Of a stretch of DNA of 64,000 nt, positions 42,449 through 50,984 are shown piece by piece (position 1 is the stretch's first letter; the number at the start of each line of letters is the position of its first letter). The notes below the pieces were generated by a model. It searched no databases, was not told the origin of the DNA, and saw only the letters and a program-made list of their open reading frames with translations. The stretch covers positions 1 to 64,000 of the forward strand of contig NZ_JADOGI010000013.1 of assembly GCF_015645445.1 (NCBI RefSeq), in the 5' to 3' direction. The position numbers were made by a program, and so were the translations under genes. Source of the DNA: Nonomuraea cypriaca. GTDB taxonomy: Bacteria > Actinomycetota > Actinomycetes > Streptosporangiales > Streptosporangiaceae.

Positions 42449-45106
42449 ATGCGAAGAAGATTGTTCGTCATGCTCGCGACCGTCGCCGTCCTGCTCGTGG
42501 CTGCGGTCGTGCGGATGTCGCCGGTCTCGGCCGTGGCCTCGGACCCGTACGCGTACAAGAACGTGCGGATCGACGGCGGCGGTTTCGTGCCCGGCATCAT
42601 CTTCAACCAGACGGAGCGGAACCTGATCTACGCCCGTACCGACATCGGCGGGGCGTACCGGTGGAGCCAGTCCACCAAGTCCTGGACCCCCTTGCTCGAC
42701 TGGGCCGGCTGGGACAAATGGGGCTACAACGGGGTGATCAGCCTCGCCACCGACCCGGTGGAGACCAACCGCGTGTACGCCGCCGCCGGCATGTACACCA
42801 ACGACTGGGACCCCAACAACGGCGCGATCCTGCGTTCGACCGACAAGGGCGACACCTGGCAGGTCGCGCCGCTGCCGTTCAAGCTGGGCGGCAACATGCC
42901 CGGCCGCGGCATGGGCGAGGCGCTGTCCGTCGACCCGAACAAGAACAACGTCCTCTACTTCGGCGCCCCCAACGGCAACGGCCTGTGGCGCAGCACCGAC
43001 TACGGCGCGACCTGGGCGAAGGTGACGAGCTTCCCCAATGTCGGCGACTACGCCCAGGACCCGAACGACTCCACCGGCTACCTCAGCCACGAGCCGGGCG
43101 TGATCTGGGTGACGTACGACCCGCGCTCGTCCGCCAAGGGCACCGCCACCAAGACCATCTACGTGGGCGTCGCCGACAAGGCGAACAGCGTCTACCGCAC
43201 CACGGACGCGGGCGCCACCTGGCAGCGCGTGGCCGGCCAGCCCACCGGCTACCTGCCGCACAAGGGCGTGCTCGACCCGGTCAACGGCTACCTGTACATC
43301 GCCACGAGCGACACCGGCGGGCCGTACGACGGTGGCAAGGGCGACGTGTGGCGCTACGCCACCGCGACCGGAGCCTGGACGCAGATCAGCCCCATCCCGT
43401 CCTCCAGCGCCGACGACTACTTCGGCTACAGCGGCCTGACCGTTGACCGGCAGCATCCGGGCACGCTCATGGTCGCCACCCAGATCTCCTGGTGGCCGGA
43501 CGTGATCTTCTTCAGGTCGACGGACTCCGGTGCCACCTGGACCCGCGTGTGGGACTTCGGCTCGTACCCGAACCGCACCTTCCGCTACAAGATGGACATC
43601 ACCGAGAACCCGTGGCTGACGTTCGGCGGCAATCCGCAACTCCCCGAGGTCACGCCGAAGCTCGGCTGGATGACCGAGTCGCTGGAGATCGACCCGTTCG
43701 ACTCCAACCGGATGATGTACGGCACCGGCGCCACGATCTACGGCACCGAGGACCTCACCAAGTGGGACTCGGGCACCCAGTTCACCATCAAGCCCATGGC
43801 CAAGGGCCTGGAGGAGACGGCCGTGCTCGACCTGATCAGCCCGCCGAGCGGCGCGCCCCTGGTCAGCGGCCTGGGTGACATCGGCGGGTTCCGGCACGCG
43901 AACCTGGACGCCGTACCGCCGATGATGTTCACGGCGCCGAACTTCACCTCCACCACCAGCCTCGACTACGCGGAGAAGTCCCCCTCGATCATGGTCAGGG
44001 CGGGCAACTTCACCGACGCCGACCGCCCGAACGACAGCCACGTCGCCTTCTCCACGGACGGCGGCGCGAACTGGTTCCAGGGCACGGAGCCGGGCGGCGT
44101 CAACGAGGGCGGCACGGTCGCGGCGGCGGCCGACGGCTCCCGCTTCGTGTGGGCGCCCAGGGGCGTGACCCCGGTCTACTCGGTCGGCTACGGCAACTCG
44201 TGGCAGCAGGCGTCCGGCCTGCCCACGGACGCGATCGTGGAGTCCGACCGGGTGAACGCGTCCAAGTTCTACGGCCTCAGCGGCGGCCGCCTGTACGTCA
44301 GCACCAACGGCGGCGCCACCTTCACCGCCACCGCGGCGACCGGCCTGCCCGCCGGCGGCAAGTTCAAGGCGGTGCCCGGCCGGGAGGGCGACCTGTGGCT
44401 GGCCGGCGAGGGCGGCCTGTGGCACTCCACCAACAGCGGCGCCTCGTTCACCAAGGTCTCCGGGATCACCGAGTCGGTGAACGTCGGCTTCGGCAAGGCG
44501 GCGCCCGGGGGGACGTACATGGCGATCTTCACCGTCGCCGCGATCGACGGCGTCACCGGCCTGTACCGCTCGGACGACGCCGGGACGACCTGGGTCCGCG
44601 TCAACGACGACAAGCACCAGTACGGCAACATGGGCGAGGCGCTCACCGGCGACCCGCGCGTGTACGGGCGCGTCTACCTGGGCACGAACGGCCGCGGCAT
44701 CATCTACGGCGACCGCACCGGCCCACCCGTCACGGTCACCCCCACCGTCACCCCGACGGTGACCCCCACGGTGACCCCCACCGTCACGCCGACGACGGGC
44801 ACCGGCTGCACGGCCACGTACAAGCCGGGCAGTCAGTGGCCGGGCGGCTTCGGGGCCGAGGTGGCGGTCCAGAACACCGGCGCCTCGCCGATCACCGGCT
44901 GGAAGGTCACCTGGACCTGGTCGGGCAACCAGCAGATCAGCCAGATCTGGAGCGGCACCCGGACCCAGACGGGCGCCGACGTGAGCGTCGTGAACGTGTC
45001 GTACAACGGCAACCTTGCCCCGAACGCGTCGACGTCGTTCGGCTTCAACGGCACCTACACCGGCACCCACACCCCACCCACCACCCTCACCTGCGCCGGC
45101 GAATAG
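42449..45106 (+). CDS. Secreted GH74 xyloglucanase with CBM2
   Basis: Family 74 endo-xyloglucanase of 885 aa. Signal peptide, then two seven-bladed propellers (about residues 35-770) with many STD.GATW-type repeats. Candidate catalytic acids are Asp65 in ARTDIGGAYRW and Asp435 in YGTED after YGTGATI. A threonine-proline linker of TVTP units leads to a C-terminal CBM2 cellulose-binding module starting CTATYKPGSQWPGGF with conserved Trp. Start: ATG 42449 behind GGAAAGGAAG. This is the enzyme that defines the polymer target as xyloglucan. Confidence 0.94.
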   Translation: MRRRLFVMLATVAVLLVAAVVRMSPVSAVASDPYAYKNVRIDGGGFVPGIIFNQTERNLIYARTDIGGAYRWSQSTKSWTPLLDWAGWDKWGYNGVISLATDPVETNRVYAAAGMYTNDWDPNNGAILRSTDKGDTWQVAPLPFKLGGNMPGRGMGEALSVDPNKNNVLYFGAPNGNGLWRSTDYGATWAKVTSFPNVGDYAQDPNDSTGYLSHEPGVIWVTYDPRSSAKGTATKTIYVGVADKANSVYRTTDAGATWQRVAGQPTGYLPHKGVLDPVNGYLYIATSDTGGPYDGGKGDVWRYATATGAWTQISPIPSSSADDYFGYSGLTVDRQHPGTLMVATQISWWPDVIFFRSTDSGATWTRVWDFGSYPNRTFRYKMDITENPWLTFGGNPQLPEVTPKLGWMTESLEIDPFDSNRMMYGTGATIYGTEDLTKWDSGTQFTIKPMAKGLEETAVLDLISPPSGAPLVSGLGDIGGFRHANLDAVPPMMFTAPNFTSTTSLDYAEKSPSIMVRAGNFTDADRPNDSHVAFSTDGGANWFQGTEPGGVNEGGTVAAAADGSRFVWAPRGVTPVYSVGYGNSWQQASGLPTDAIVESDRVNASKFYGLSGGRLYVSTNGGATFTATAATGLPAGGKFKAVPGREGDLWLAGEGGLWHSTNSGASFTKVSGITESVNVGFGKAAPGGTYMAIFTVAAIDGVTGLYRSDDAGTTWVRVNDDKHQYGNMGEALTGDPRVYGRVYLGTNGRGIIYGDRTGPPVTVTPTVTPTVTPTVTPTVTPTTGTGCTATYKPGSQWPGGFGAEVAVQNTGASPITGWKVTWTWSGNQQISQIWSGTRTQTGADVSVVNVSYNGNLAPNASTSFGFNGTYTGTHTPPTTLTCAGE

Positions 45107-45134
45107 CGCCCTGCGCATCGACCACACGCAGCAC

Positions 45135-45164
45135 GAGGGCCCCCCGCGATTGCGGGGGGCCCTC
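45135..45164. terminator. Hairpin terminator after the GH74 gene
   Basis: GAGGGCCCCCCGC and GCGGGGGGCCCTC form a perfect 13-pair stem with loop GATT, about 30 bases after the GH74 stop. It lacks a T-run. A convergent gene ends about 100 bases on, so it may act in both directions. Confidence 0.78.
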
Positions 45165-45268
45165 GCCCACGTCGCCGGCCGTCCACGGCTCATCATTGAT
45201 CCTCCCGCTTCTCCTCAGCACGGTATCCGGCGTGACGCGCCTGCGCCGGCCGAATCGATAGCGGCCTG

Positions 45269-45721
45269 TCAGGGGCGCAGCAGTTCGTACGCCGCGTACG
45301 CCGTGACCCCGTACGCCAGGTGGGGGAGGGCGTCGGAGAGCCAGGAGGAGGGCGGCCACTGGCGGGGGTCGGTCACACCCATGGCCATCAGCGGGCCGTT
45401 CGAGCCGGTCATGGCCAGGGCCGTGAGCGTGAGCACCCCGACCGGGCACGACGGGCGCCGCCCGGCCGTGAGCAGGCCGTAGCAGACGGCCGCGCCCGCG
45501 CCGGTCGCGTAGCCGAGGAGGGAGCCGAGGGCGTCCCTGCGGTTGGAGGCGTGCTCCTCCTCCCCGAGGTCGAGGTGGGCGCGGTCGGCCAGCTTGGACA
45601 CGGCCCGCTGGGGCGTGGTGCTGGCCCCGCGCGCCCGGATCACCATGTCGAGGTAAGTGGCGATATTGAGCGCACTGGTGCCGGCGGCGCCCGCGATCAG
45701 GCCGTTCACGAGTGTGTGCAT
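45269..45721 (-). CDS. Small membrane protein of unknown function
   Basis: Protein of 150 aa with an N-terminal hydrophobic helix (VNGLIAGAAGTSALNIATYLDM), a polar middle (about residues 30-65) and further hydrophobic helices after LGSLLGYATGAG. It resembles uncharacterised actinobacterial membrane proteins. It stands between the convergent GH74 gene and the leftward ABC operon. Confidence 0.7.
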   Translation of the reverse strand: MHTLVNGLIAGAAGTSALNIATYLDMVIRARGASTTPQRAVSKLADRAHLDLGEEEHASNRRDALGSLLGYATGAGAAVCYGLLTAGRRPSCPVGVLTLTALAMTGSNGPLMAMGVTDPRQWPPSSWLSDALPHLAYGVTAYAAYELLRP

Positions 45722-45754
45722 GTCACGGCGACTACCCCGGCGAGCCCCCGGCAG

Positions 45755-46678
45755 TCAGCCCTTGATGGCCCCCACGATGACGCCCTTGGTGAAGTGGCGC
45801 TGGACGAAGGGGTAGAAGAGGAGGGCGGGGATCACGGCGATCACCACGATGGCCATCTTGATCGCCAGGGTCGGCGGCGCGTCGCCGGTCACCCCCGCCG
45901 TTGCGGCGGGCAGGGGGTTGGAGTCGACGACGTACTGCCGCAGGATCAGCGCCAGCGGCCACCTGCGCGTGTCGTCCATGTAGAGCATGGCGTTGAACCA
46001 CGCGTTCCAGTAGCCGACCGCGTAGAACAGCGCGACGACCGCGGTGACGGCCTTCGACATGGGCAGGATGATGCGCCACAGGATCCGGAACTCCCCGGCC
46101 CCGTCGATGCGCGCGCTGTCCATGATCTCCCGTGGGATGTTCATGAAGAACGACCGCAGCACCACCACGTTGAACGCGGAGACGGCCGTCGGCAGGATCA
46201 GCGACCAGTAGCTGTCCTTCAACCCGAGCCCACTCACCATCAGGTAGACGGGGATGATGCCGGGGAAGAACACGAACATCAGCAGGACGCTGAACAGCAG
46301 CGGCCGGTGCAGGAACGATCCCGGCCGCGTCAGCGAGTACGCCCCCAGCACGCTCACCGTGACGCTGACCAGCGTCCCGGCCACGGTCACCCCGGTGCTC
46401 ACCAGCACCGCCCGGCTGACCACGGTGTCGGAGAAGATCTGCCGGTACGCCTCGAACGTGATCCCGTCGGGCACCAGCACCAGCCCGCCCACCCGGTTGA
46501 CGGTGGCCGCGGAGCTGAGGCTGGTCAGCACGATCGTGTAGAGCGGCCCCAGCACGATCAGCACGATCAGGGTGATCAGCGTGCCCTTGCCGAGCCGCCC
46601 GGCCGGCGACGGCCGCTCCTCCCACGGCGCGAGCCCGGCGGGCTTCCTGGGACGAAGCCTGGAGGTCAGGACGGTCAT
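45755..46678 (-). CDS. Carbohydrate ABC permease, LplC-like
   Basis: Permease of 307 aa, six helices, CUT1 class of the LplC/YtcP type. The ATPase-contact loop reads MDSARIDGAGEFRILWRIILP and the end is GVIVGAIKG. The long N-terminal basic tail is typical. The ATG overlaps the upstream permease stop (ATGA). Confidence 0.92.
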   Translation of the reverse strand: MTVLTSRLRPRKPAGLAPWEERPSPAGRLGKGTLITLIVLIVLGPLYTIVLTSLSSAATVNRVGGLVLVPDGITFEAYRQIFSDTVVSRAVLVSTGVTVAGTLVSVTVSVLGAYSLTRPGSFLHRPLLFSVLLMFVFFPGIIPVYLMVSGLGLKDSYWSLILPTAVSAFNVVVLRSFFMNIPREIMDSARIDGAGEFRILWRIILPMSKAVTAVVALFYAVGYWNAWFNAMLYMDDTRRWPLALILRQYVVDSNPLPAATAGVTGDAPPTLAIKMAIVVIAVIPALLFYPFVQRHFTKGVIVGAIKG

Positions 46679-47661
46679 GATTTCGAATACACCCCTCGCT
46701 CGCCGAGCGCGTGCGCGACCCGGTTGGCCGCCAGGATGAGCAGCAGCCCGACCAGGCCCTTGAACAGCCCGGCCGCCGCGCCGTACCCGAGGTCGCCGGT
46801 ACGCAGGCCGGACCAGTAGACGAACGTGTCGAACACCTCGGAAGCCTCGCTGCCGACGGCGCTGCGTTGCAGCATGAACTGTTCGAAGCCGACGTTCAGC
46901 GAGTCGCCGAGCCGCAGGATGAGCAGCAGGACGATCACCGGGCGCAGGCCGGGCAGCGTGATGTGCCACATGCGGCGCCATCGGCGGGCGCCGTCCACGG
47001 CCGCGGCCTCGTACAGGTTCGGGTCGATGGTGCTGAGGGCGGCCAGGAAGATGATCGCGCCCCAGCCGGCGTCCTTCCAGATCGTCTGGGAGGTGATGAG
47101 CAGGATGAACGTGTCGGAGTTCGTCATCCAGTCGAGGGCCTCGTACCCGCGCTCGCGCAGGAGCTGGGCCAGCAGTCCCGCGCCCCCGAACATCTGCTGG
47201 AAGATGGCCACGACCAGCACCCAGGAGAAGAAGAACGGCAGGTAGACGACACCCTGTACGAACGCCCGCAACTTGGCGGAGACGATGCTGTTCAGCAGCA
47301 GCGCCAGCATGATCGGCACGGGGAAGTAGAAGACGAGCTGGAAGGCGGTGATGGACAGGGTGTTCGCCATCGCCCGGAGGAACTGCTGGTCCTCGAAGAG
47401 CAGCGCGAAGTTGGTGAAGCCGATGATCGGGCTGCCCAGGATGCCGTCGACGTACGGGTCGTAGTCCTGGAAGGCGATGACGTTGCCGAGCGCCGGGACC
47501 CACCAGAATCCGGCGACCACCAGCAGCATCGGCAGGTTCATCACCAGCAGCGGCCAGTCCCTGCGCAGCTTGGCCCGCCAGGAGGGCCCGGCCGGGCCGG
47601 GGGCCGTTCCCGGCGGGGGCGTGCCGCGCCGGATCGGTCTCCTGGCCGTCACGAGACCCAT
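46675..47661 (-). CDS. Carbohydrate ABC permease, LplB-like
   Basis: Permease of 328 aa of the LplB type, with a long basic and proline-rich N-terminal tail before the first helix (about residue 38). The EAA loop reads YEAAAVDGARRWRRMWHITLP. It forms the heterodimer with the next gene. Its start lies about 30 bases after the binding-protein gene. Confidence 0.92.
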   Translation of the reverse strand: MGLVTARRPIRRGTPPPGTAPGPAGPSWRAKLRRDWPLLVMNLPMLLVVAGFWWVPALGNVIAFQDYDPYVDGILGSPIIGFTNFALLFEDQQFLRAMANTLSITAFQLVFYFPVPIMLALLLNSIVSAKLRAFVQGVVYLPFFFSWVLVVAIFQQMFGGAGLLAQLLRERGYEALDWMTNSDTFILLITSQTIWKDAGWGAIIFLAALSTIDPNLYEAAAVDGARRWRRMWHITLPGLRPVIVLLLILRLGDSLNVGFEQFMLQRSAVGSEASEVFDTFVYWSGLRTGDLGYGAAAGLFKGLVGLLLILAANRVAHALGERGVYSKS

Positions 47662-47691
47662 GAGAGGCTCCCCGGGGTCATGAAAAGCTCC

Positions 47692-49332
47692 TCACAGTCG
47701 GCCGTTCTCCCGCGCGACCTTCATGTAGAACTCCCGCGCCTCGTTCCCGCCCTGCTCCTGCCAGTCCTTGACGATGCTGGGCCACTCGGACACGGGACGC
47801 TTGCCGCGGAAGATCTCCTGCATCTTGTCCTCGGTGGGCGTGACCAGGCCCGCCATCTTGGCCGGCCGCTCCACCCGGATCCCCACGAACGGGTCGTTCT
47901 CCAGGAGCTTCGAGGCGGTGGTCGACCAGTCCCACAGGCCCTGGACGAGGCCCTCGTACTGGCTCATCGCGTTGGCGTTCGGGCGGCCGGCCAGGAACAG
48001 GTACGTCGGCGCGACCTCCTTGCGCCCCAGCGCGGTCTGCTTGACCTTGCCGTCCTCGACGTCGTAGTGCTCGCCCTCGACGCCGTTGTTGACCAGTTCG
48101 TACTCCTGCGTGCCGAACGGCGCCGAGCACCAGTTGGCCAGCGCCAGCAGTTCGCGGGTGCGGGCGTCGCCGAGTCCCTTCTTGATGAAGCAGAACATGC
48201 TGGCGGGGTCGTTGCGCCACATGATGGGCGTGCCGCCTGGCTTGGCCGGGTAGGGGGCGACGATTTGCTGATCGAAGTCGGGGTTGTCGGGCTGGAAGCG
48301 GCCCAGGTTCTCGTGCCAGGAGCCGAGTCCGTCCCGGTAGATGACCATCTGGCCGCTGCCGAAGATGCCCTTGTTGTCGGCGTCCTTGTTGGCCACGACG
48401 TCGGGGTGGATGTAGCCGGCGTCGAAGAGCTTGGTGAGGAACTCGATCGACGCGATCCACTCGGGGGTCTCGTACTTGTACTCGAGCGTGCCGTCGCTCT
48501 TCTTGCGCCACTCGCGCGGCGCGCCGAAGGCCCGCTGGAGCTCCTGGTCCATGCCGCCGCCGAACGCCCAGCGCTGCTTCTTCGCGTCGGTGATGGCCTT
48601 GCCGAGCGCGACCAGGTCCTCGGCGCTCTTGGGGTGCTCCAGGCCCAGCTCAGCGAGGATGTCCTGGCGGACGAACGTGGCGAACGGGAACGGGTCGTTC
48701 TGCCAGGGGATGCCGTGCAGGACGCCGCCGAAGACGCCGTACTGCCAGGCCGCGGTGTCGTAGTTGGCCAGCATCGGGAACTCCTTGGCCTTGTCCCCGG
48801 CCAGGTAGGGCGACAGGTCGGCGAAGAGCGTGTTGGCCGCCTGGGTGAAGCGGGCGAGCTTGATGAGCTCCCATTCGGGCACCTGGAGCATCTCGGGCAC
48901 GTCGCCGCTGGCCAGCAGGGTGCTCAGTTTCTGCCCGTACGTGTTGCCGTCAGAGATGTTGAACCGGACGGCGCCCCCGAGACGCTTGTTGACGGTGTCG
49001 TAGTAGGAGTTGTCGCCCAGGCCCGGTGGCACGGTGCCCCACAGCGGCGTCATCGCGGTCACCTCCTTGCCGCTGGTCAGCGGCTTGGTGGTGATGGCCT
49101 GCACCATCGTGGCCGGACGCGTGAGGAAGCCGGGCTGGACGAACTCGCTGCCGGGCAGGTCCGGGCTGAGCCCGGGGATCTCGAACGGGACCCGCGTCGG
49201 CACCAGGCTCTTCAGCTTGTCGGCAGCCACGGCGGTGCCCTTGGACACGGTCCTCTTCTCAGCGCAGCCCGCTACCAGAACGCTCGCACCGACGAGGCCG
49301 AGGAACCCGCGGCGAGTCGTGTTGATCGGCAT
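47692..49332 (-). CDS. Tat-exported solute-binding lipoprotein, LplA-like
   Basis: Large binding protein of 546 aa, LplA/YtcQ type, for the second sugar importer. The signal has the twin-arginine motif RRGFLGL and the lipobox LVAGC (Cys23). The mature part has LPLA-type segments such as GDVPEMLQVPEW and GIPWQNDPFPF. This class commonly imports complex oligosaccharides. It heads the leftward operon, divergent from the ROK gene. No ATPase gene is present. Confidence 0.92.
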   Translation of the reverse strand: MPINTTRRGFLGLVGASVLVAGCAEKRTVSKGTAVAADKLKSLVPTRVPFEIPGLSPDLPGSEFVQPGFLTRPATMVQAITTKPLTSGKEVTAMTPLWGTVPPGLGDNSYYDTVNKRLGGAVRFNISDGNTYGQKLSTLLASGDVPEMLQVPEWELIKLARFTQAANTLFADLSPYLAGDKAKEFPMLANYDTAAWQYGVFGGVLHGIPWQNDPFPFATFVRQDILAELGLEHPKSAEDLVALGKAITDAKKQRWAFGGGMDQELQRAFGAPREWRKKSDGTLEYKYETPEWIASIEFLTKLFDAGYIHPDVVANKDADNKGIFGSGQMVIYRDGLGSWHENLGRFQPDNPDFDQQIVAPYPAKPGGTPIMWRNDPASMFCFIKKGLGDARTRELLALANWCSAPFGTQEYELVNNGVEGEHYDVEDGKVKQTALGRKEVAPTYLFLAGRPNANAMSQYEGLVQGLWDWSTTASKLLENDPFVGIRVERPAKMAGLVTPTEDKMQEIFRGKRPVSEWPSIVKDWQEQGGNEAREFYMKVARENGRL

Positions 49333-49354
49333 GGCTCGCTCCCTTCTCCGAGTA

Positions 49355-49439
49355 GGGGGCGAAGCCCCCGAGGTGTGGGTCTTGGTGTTGGGTGTTGGTT
49401 GTCTTTTCTGGGGGTGCTTGGGGGGCGAAGCCCCCCAAG
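49355..49439 (-). repeat. Two TTCG-capped hairpins in the leader
   Basis: On the lower strand GGGGGC-TTC-GCCCCC (49355-49369) and CTTGGGGGGC-TTC-GCCCCCCAAG (49417-49439) are perfect stems closed by a C-TTCG-G turn, one of the most stable RNA loops. Both lie in the probable leader of the LplA-like gene, the nearer one only about 25 bases before its ATG and just before the ribosome site. Confidence 0.7.
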
Positions 49440-49450
49440 GGGCCTTTATA

Positions 49451-49479
49451 GTTAGTTGGTATTGCGACCAAACAAATTA
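49451..49479. promoter_or_regulatory. ROK-type operator between the ABC operon and the ROK gene
   Basis: TTAGTTGGT-N6-ACCAAACAA (49452-49475) is an imperfect dyad, in an AT-rich island between the two divergent units. It shares the GTT.GTTGGTAT.G pattern and CAAAC with the site before the GH31 gene at 32696. A role as binding site for the adjacent ROK protein is inferred. Confidence 0.55.
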
Positions 49480-49668
49480 GTAGACTGTGACCGCAGCCAC
49501 AAGGGACCGGCATGGTCACAGGTTGGTGCCGATGCGAAATCCGCGATGCGGACTGCCGCTATGGCGCCGACCGGACAAGACGGCCCGGCGGCGGTCCGGC
49601 CGAGGTTGGTGAAGGGAGCCCGCGATGCGGCATGCTGGGATCATCTCTTGGCGGGAACGGGGCTGATA

Positions 49669-50880
49669 TTGATCACTTCTACGACCGGCCCGCAGCCGGC
49701 CGACTTCGCCGACGTCCGGGCCACGAACCTCGCGGTCGTGCTCCGGTTCGTCCGCGAGCACGCGCCCTGCTCGCGGGCCGGCATCGCCGCCTCCACGGGG
49801 CTCAACAAGGCGACGGTGTCGAGCCTGGTCGCGGACCTCATCGACCGGCGGCTGGTGCGTGAGACGGGGTTGACCGAGAACCGGGTGGGGAGGCCCGCCA
49901 CGATGCTGGTCCTGGACGGCTCACCGTACGCGGCGATCGGGGTCCAGATCGACGCGGACTCCGTGTCGGCCGTGGCCACCGACCTCGCGGGGGAGCGGCT
50001 GCTGACCTGGCGACGCGCGTTCTCCGGCGGCGACTCCGTCAACCAGGGCGTGGCCGGCATCGGCGCGATCGTCAGGCGCGTGGTCAACCGCATGGCCAAG
50101 GAGGAGCGCCAGGTCCTCGGCCTGGCCGTGGCCGTGCCAGGCCTGGTCGACGCGCAGGGCGCCGTACGCCACGCGCCCAGCCTCGGCTGGCACGACGCCG
50201 ACCTCGCCGGCGACCTGACCAAGGCGCTGCGCGACCCCGGCTTCCCCATCCAGGTCGACAACGACGCCAACCTCGCGGCCCTGGCCGAGCAGCGTTTCGG
50301 CGCCCACGCCGGCGCCGGCGACCTGATCTACCTCACCGGCGAGCCGGGCGTCGGCGCCGGGATCATCCTGGACGGGCGGCTGCGCCGCGGCGGCCTCGGC
50401 TACAGCGGCGAGATCGGCCACGTGCAGCTCGACCCCGTGGGCCCCGCGTGCCACTGCGGCCGGCGCGGCTGCCTGGAGGCCATGGCCGGCATCGGCGCCG
50501 TGCTGGGCAGGACCCCCGAGCCCGCCGAGGTCCAGCTCGAGATCGAGGAGACCGTACGCCTCGCGCGGGCCGGCGACGCCCGCACCCTGGCCAGGTTCGA
50601 GTCGGCCGGCCGCAACCTGGGCAGGGGCGTGGCCATCCTCGCCAACCTGCTCAACCCCGAGGTGGTGATCCTCGGCGACCACTACGTCCCGCTCGCGCCC
50701 TGGCTGCTCCCCGCGGTCCGCGACGAGCTGGACGAGCGCGTCATCGCCGCCGGAGCGGGCGGATGCCAGGTCGTGGCCTCGACGCTGGGCCACGACGCGG
50801 CCGCGCTCGGAGGCGCCGCGAGGGTGCTCGACTCCGTCGACTCGGGAAGATTGCCGGGAGGATTGTCGCGAATCCCTTGA
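49669..50880 (+). CDS. ROK-family transcription repressor
   Basis: XylR/NagC-type regulator of about 403 aa. Residues about 12-70 are a winged helix-turn-helix (CSRAGIAASTGLNKATVSSLVADLI), followed by a ROK sugar-kinase-like domain with VDNDANLAALAE and the zinc motif CHCGRRGCLEAMAG. It is divergent from the LplA-like importer operon. The start is uncertain: TTG 49669 with GGGG upstream is preferred; TTG 49648 is also in frame. Confidence 0.9.
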   Translation: MITSTTGPQPADFADVRATNLAVVLRFVREHAPCSRAGIAASTGLNKATVSSLVADLIDRRLVRETGLTENRVGRPATMLVLDGSPYAAIGVQIDADSVSAVATDLAGERLLTWRRAFSGGDSVNQGVAGIGAIVRRVVNRMAKEERQVLGLAVAVPGLVDAQGAVRHAPSLGWHDADLAGDLTKALRDPGFPIQVDNDANLAALAEQRFGAHAGAGDLIYLTGEPGVGAGIILDGRLRRGGLGYSGEIGHVQLDPVGPACHCGRRGCLEAMAGIGAVLGRTPEPAEVQLEIEETVRLARAGDARTLARFESAGRNLGRGVAILANLLNPEVVILGDHYVPLAPWLLPAVRDELDERVIAAGAGGCQVVASTLGHDAAALGGAARVLDSVDSGRLPGGLSRIP

Positions 50881-50950
50881 CCTTGGTCACGAGGAAGTGC
50901 ACCCTTCAGTCAACCCACCGAAATGTCCGCGTAACTTCCCCAGGCCGGTC

Positions 50951-50966
50951 GTCGAAGCGCTTCGAC
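50951..50966 (+). promoter_or_regulatory. LacI-type operator before the cytoplasmic GH3
   Basis: GTCGAAGCGCTTCGAC is a perfect 16-base palindrome with the central CG typical of LacI-family operators. It lies 19 bases before the start of the GH3 gene whose partner downstream is a LacI-family gene. No other exact copy was noticed in the window. Confidence 0.78.
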
Positions 50967-50984
50967 ACTCTCAGAGGGATGATG

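Noticed and set aside
46711-49455. Rightward open frame of over 900 codons opposite the LplABC-like genes
   Set aside because: Gln/Val/Asp/Arg-rich shadow; the minus strand holds a Tat lipoprotein and a permease with clear motifs.
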